Shown piece after piece: positions 6,355 to 7,398 of a stretch of DNA of 7,398 nt. Under the pieces are notes generated by a model that was not told the DNA's origin, made no database searches, and saw only the letters and a program-made list of their open reading frames with translations. This stretch comes from an uncultured Eubacteriales bacterium (GTDB lineage: Bacteria; Bacillota; Clostridia; Christensenellales; CAG-314). Each line of letters begins with the position of its first letter. The first letter of the stretch is position 1. A program made the position numbers and the translations under genes. The stretch lies in NCBI GenBank assembly GCA_900546875.1, contig URET01000054.1, positions 1-7,398 of the forward strand, written 5' to 3'.

Positions 6355-6383
6355 TTGCTTTTATTTTTAATATGGTATATAAT
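6355..6383 (+). promoter_or_regulatory. Sigma-A type promoter of the PH-like/lipoprotein operon
   Basis: TTGCTT (6355-6360) and a consensus TATAAT (6378-6383) are 17 bp apart, within AT-rich DNA. The upstream TATGGTA wording (6371-6377) matches the other two promoters in the window. Transcription should begin near 6390. Confidence 0.82.
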
Positions 6384-6396
6384 ATAGCAAGATAGG

Positions 6397-6428
6397 GGTA
6401 GGGTGCGGCTTGCCGCGCCAAACGTACC
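6397..6428 (+). promoter_or_regulatory. Structured 5' leader hairpin before the PH-like gene
   Basis: GGTGCGG (6402-6408) pairs with CCGCGCC (6413-6419) across the tetraloop CTTG, giving 7 bp with one G-U pair. GGTA (6397-6400) and TACC (6425-6428) can extend it across an internal loop. It begins only about 7 nt after the predicted transcription start. No T run follows, so it is not a terminator, and it does not cover the ribosome binding site. A stabilising 5' hairpin is the simplest role; a regulatory one is possible. Confidence 0.55.
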
Positions 6429-6453
6429 AAAAGAGGATCAGAGGTGGATTATT

Positions 6454-6858
6454 ATGAAGTTGTTCAAAAACATCAAAGTCAAAATGCTCAATCAACCCGA
6501 AGCGGGTGCGCTTGAAAAGCTTGCCACTGTCCTTTTCGAAGATGAAGAAGTGCTTAATTATTTCGAGTCCGAAAAAGCTATGCTCGCTTTCACATCGAAA
6601 AGAATGATTTACGTAAAGGGAAAAGAGCAAATCAAAGCGATTTACATATTCTCTTATCGCAATATTGCAGCTTACGGCATATCAAAGAATCAGCTTACGC
6701 TCGCTTTGATAAACAGCCCCGAGTACTCACGCTTCGTGCTTAAGGTCCCCGACATTAAAGCCGTCACCAATGAAGCGGGAGAAGTGGTCGAGGAAGCGGT
6801 GCCCGCCGCCGAAAAACTCAATGACCTTTGCAGATTTCTCGGCAACCTTATCTGGTAA
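6454..6858 (+). CDS. Small cytoplasmic protein resembling bacterial PH domains
   Basis: The product has 134 residues. It has no signal peptide or membrane segment, so it should be cytoplasmic or peripherally membrane-associated. The centre, roughly residues 31-80, reads as a strand-rich segment: EEVLNYFESEKAMLAFTSKRMIYVKGKE, continuing to IFSYRNIAAYGISKNQ. The pairing of a T-S-K-R turn with a following Y-R-N-I segment recalls the bacterial PH-like family bPH_1, whose members have LTxKR and Y..I motifs. That family call is by eye. The start is ATG 6454, placed by GAGGTGG (6441-6447) 6 nt upstream; an in-frame GTG at 6403 lies within the leader hairpin and is rejected. It is first in an operon, with the lipoprotein gene 30 nt downstream. 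No ligand or partner can be named. Confidence 0.85.
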   Translation: MKLFKNIKVKMLNQPEAGALEKLATVLFEDEEVLNYFESEKAMLAFTSKRMIYVKGKEQIKAIYIFSYRNIAAYGISKNQLTLALINSPEYSRFVLKVPDIKAVTNEAGEVVEEAVPAAEKLNDLCRFLGNLIW

Positions 6859-6888
6859 GGTCGGCTTCGAAAATAGGAGTATAGAAAA

Positions 6889-7185
6889 ATGAAAAAAATC
6901 AGCGTTGTTATTATCGCCTGTCTGCTTTTCGTATGCATTTTTGCATGCGCCGGCTGCGGCGAGTATGAGAAAAACTATGTAAACTTCGAGTTTTACAAGA
7001 TCGAAGGAACTTCAGTAATAAAAACCGACGTCGTTACCGTAAAACTCGGCGACGCCGTGAACGTGCCCATCGACCTCAGAGGTGCAAAATTCTATACCGA
7101 TATCGCCTGCACCGCTCCTTTCGACGTCACTCTTGCCGTGACCGAAGGAGGCGGAACGACAGTCAGACTCTATTATACATTGTAA
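6889..7185 (+). CDS. Small lipoprotein with a partial InlB/Flg_new-like repeat
   Basis: The 98-residue product starts MKK, followed by a hydrophobic stretch (residues 4-19) and CAGC. It is therefore likely exported and lipid-anchored at C23. C20 is a second candidate, and position -3 is atypical, so the exact cysteine is uncertain. The mature part is about 75 residues. Its C-terminal half contains FYTDIACTAPFD (68-79) and ends TVRLYY (91-96). This resembles the second half of the InlB B-repeat (Listeria-Bacteroides repeat), typically WYTDAACTTPFD...TLYAKW; the usual preceding GY..GGW part is missing. The ribosome binding site AGGAG (6875-6879) supports ATG 6889. It is co-transcribed with the PH-like gene and followed by a terminator. 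The function is unknown. Confidence 0.85.
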   Translation: MKKISVVIIACLLFVCIFACAGCGEYEKNYVNFEFYKIEGTSVIKTDVVTVKLGDAVNVPIDLRGAKFYTDIACTAPFDVTLAVTEGGGTTVRLYYTL

Positions 7186-7208
7186 TCCGATAGACCAATA
7201 ATAACCGA

Positions 7209-7254
7209 GCGCATACCCTTCCGTTAAAAGCGGAATGGTTTTATGCGCTTTTTT
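7209..7254 (+). terminator. Intrinsic terminator of the PH-like/lipoprotein operon
   Basis: GCGCATA (7209-7215) pairs with TATGCGC (7242-7248). CCCTTCCG (7216-7223) pairs with CGGAATGG (7231-7238) with one C-T mismatch. There is a three-T bulge (7239-7241) and the loop is TTAAAAG. Six T follow (7249-7254). It lies 23 nt after the lipoprotein stop codon. Confidence 0.87.
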
Positions 7255-7263
7255 CTTGCACAA

Positions 7264-7303
7264 AAACGCTTCGGTTTATGCGGAAACCCGGCTTTTAGTT
7301 TCG
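7264..7303. repeat. Dispersed intergenic repeat, copy A
   Basis: This 40-nt segment runs from AAACGCTTCGG through TTTATGCGGAAACCCGG to GTTTCG. It aligns with 7361-7398 with two single-base gaps and four mismatches. It lies just after the operon terminator in DNA with no gene. Confidence 0.6.
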
Positions 7304-7360
7304 CACGCAAACGCCGTGCGCCCTTATAAGTTTTCATTACGCTTGAAGCACCGTATACAT

Positions 7361-7398
7361 AAACGCTCGGTCTATGCGGAACCCGTTTTTTCGTTTCG
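7361..7398. repeat. Dispersed intergenic repeat, copy B (reaches window edge)
   Basis: This is the second copy of the repeat, from AAACGCTCGG through TCTATGCGGAACCCG to GTTTCG, and it continues to the end of the window. The TATGCGG core is 96 nt after that of copy A, in the same orientation. The 57 bp between the copies show no clear similarity to each other or to a gene. Confidence 0.6.

Noticed and set aside
6395..6408. G-rich run in the PH-like leader as a possible G-quadruplex
   Set aside because: Only two tracts have three or more G, and the same bases form a good hairpin.
6403..6453. Upstream in-frame GTG start for the PH-like gene
   Set aside because: It lies inside the leader hairpin without a ribosome binding site, whereas ATG 6454 has GAGGTGG at the right distance.
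1..7398. CRISPR array, tRNA, rRNA, insertion sequence or prophage elements
   Set aside because: I looked for spaced identical repeats, tRNA-like cloverleaf ends, transposase motifs and terminal inverted repeats and found none.

Overview
The window looks like chromosome from a low-to-mid GC Firmicute of clostridial type, probably an uncultured gut lineage. This is an inference from three things: a tRNA-sensing T-box leader, strong AGGAGG-type ribosome binding sites, and vegetative promoters with a TATGGTA extended -10. No species-level marker is present. All confident genes are on the + strand.

Layout: (1) 2-94 is the tail of an unrecognised gene. (2) 132-474 holds a promoter and a complete T-box leader with a valine-type specifier, controlling (3) valS (513-3125), a full-length valyl-tRNA synthetase with CP1 editing domain and C-terminal coiled coil, closed by a strong intrinsic terminator at 3233-3264. 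(4) 3265-3664 is about 400 bp without a supportable gene. It carries two weaker terminator-like hairpins, one copy of a short dispersed repeat, and a 7-bp-arm inverted repeat next to a very good promoter (3665-3693). (5) That promoter drives a two-gene operon: a half-size ABC exporter (3719-5503) overlapping by 8 nt with a membrane-anchored extracytoplasmic protein of unknown family (5496-6302). (6) A third promoter (6355-6383), with a hairpin in its 5' leader, drives a second two-gene operon: a small protein resembling bacterial PH domains (6454-6858) and a 98-residue lipoprotein (6889-7185), ended by a terminator at 7209-7254. (7) The last 140 bp contain two related direct repeats with a counterpart at 3399-3421.

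How the parts work together: valS is housekeeping and feedback-controlled by uncharged tRNA-Val. The ABC exporter and its overlapping partner probably work as one envelope module, with the anchored protein placed outside the membrane next to the exporter. The PH-like/lipoprotein pair is a separate transcription unit of unknown role.

The items closest to something undescribed are the exporter-partner pair (the partner has an EF-hand-like loop), the PH-like/lipoprotein pair (the lipoprotein ends in what looks like half an InlB-type repeat), and the dispersed intergenic repeat whose minus-strand reading keeps a Pro-His-Lys/Arg-Pro motif. Nothing here shows a defence system, CRISPR array, transposase, tRNA or rRNA.
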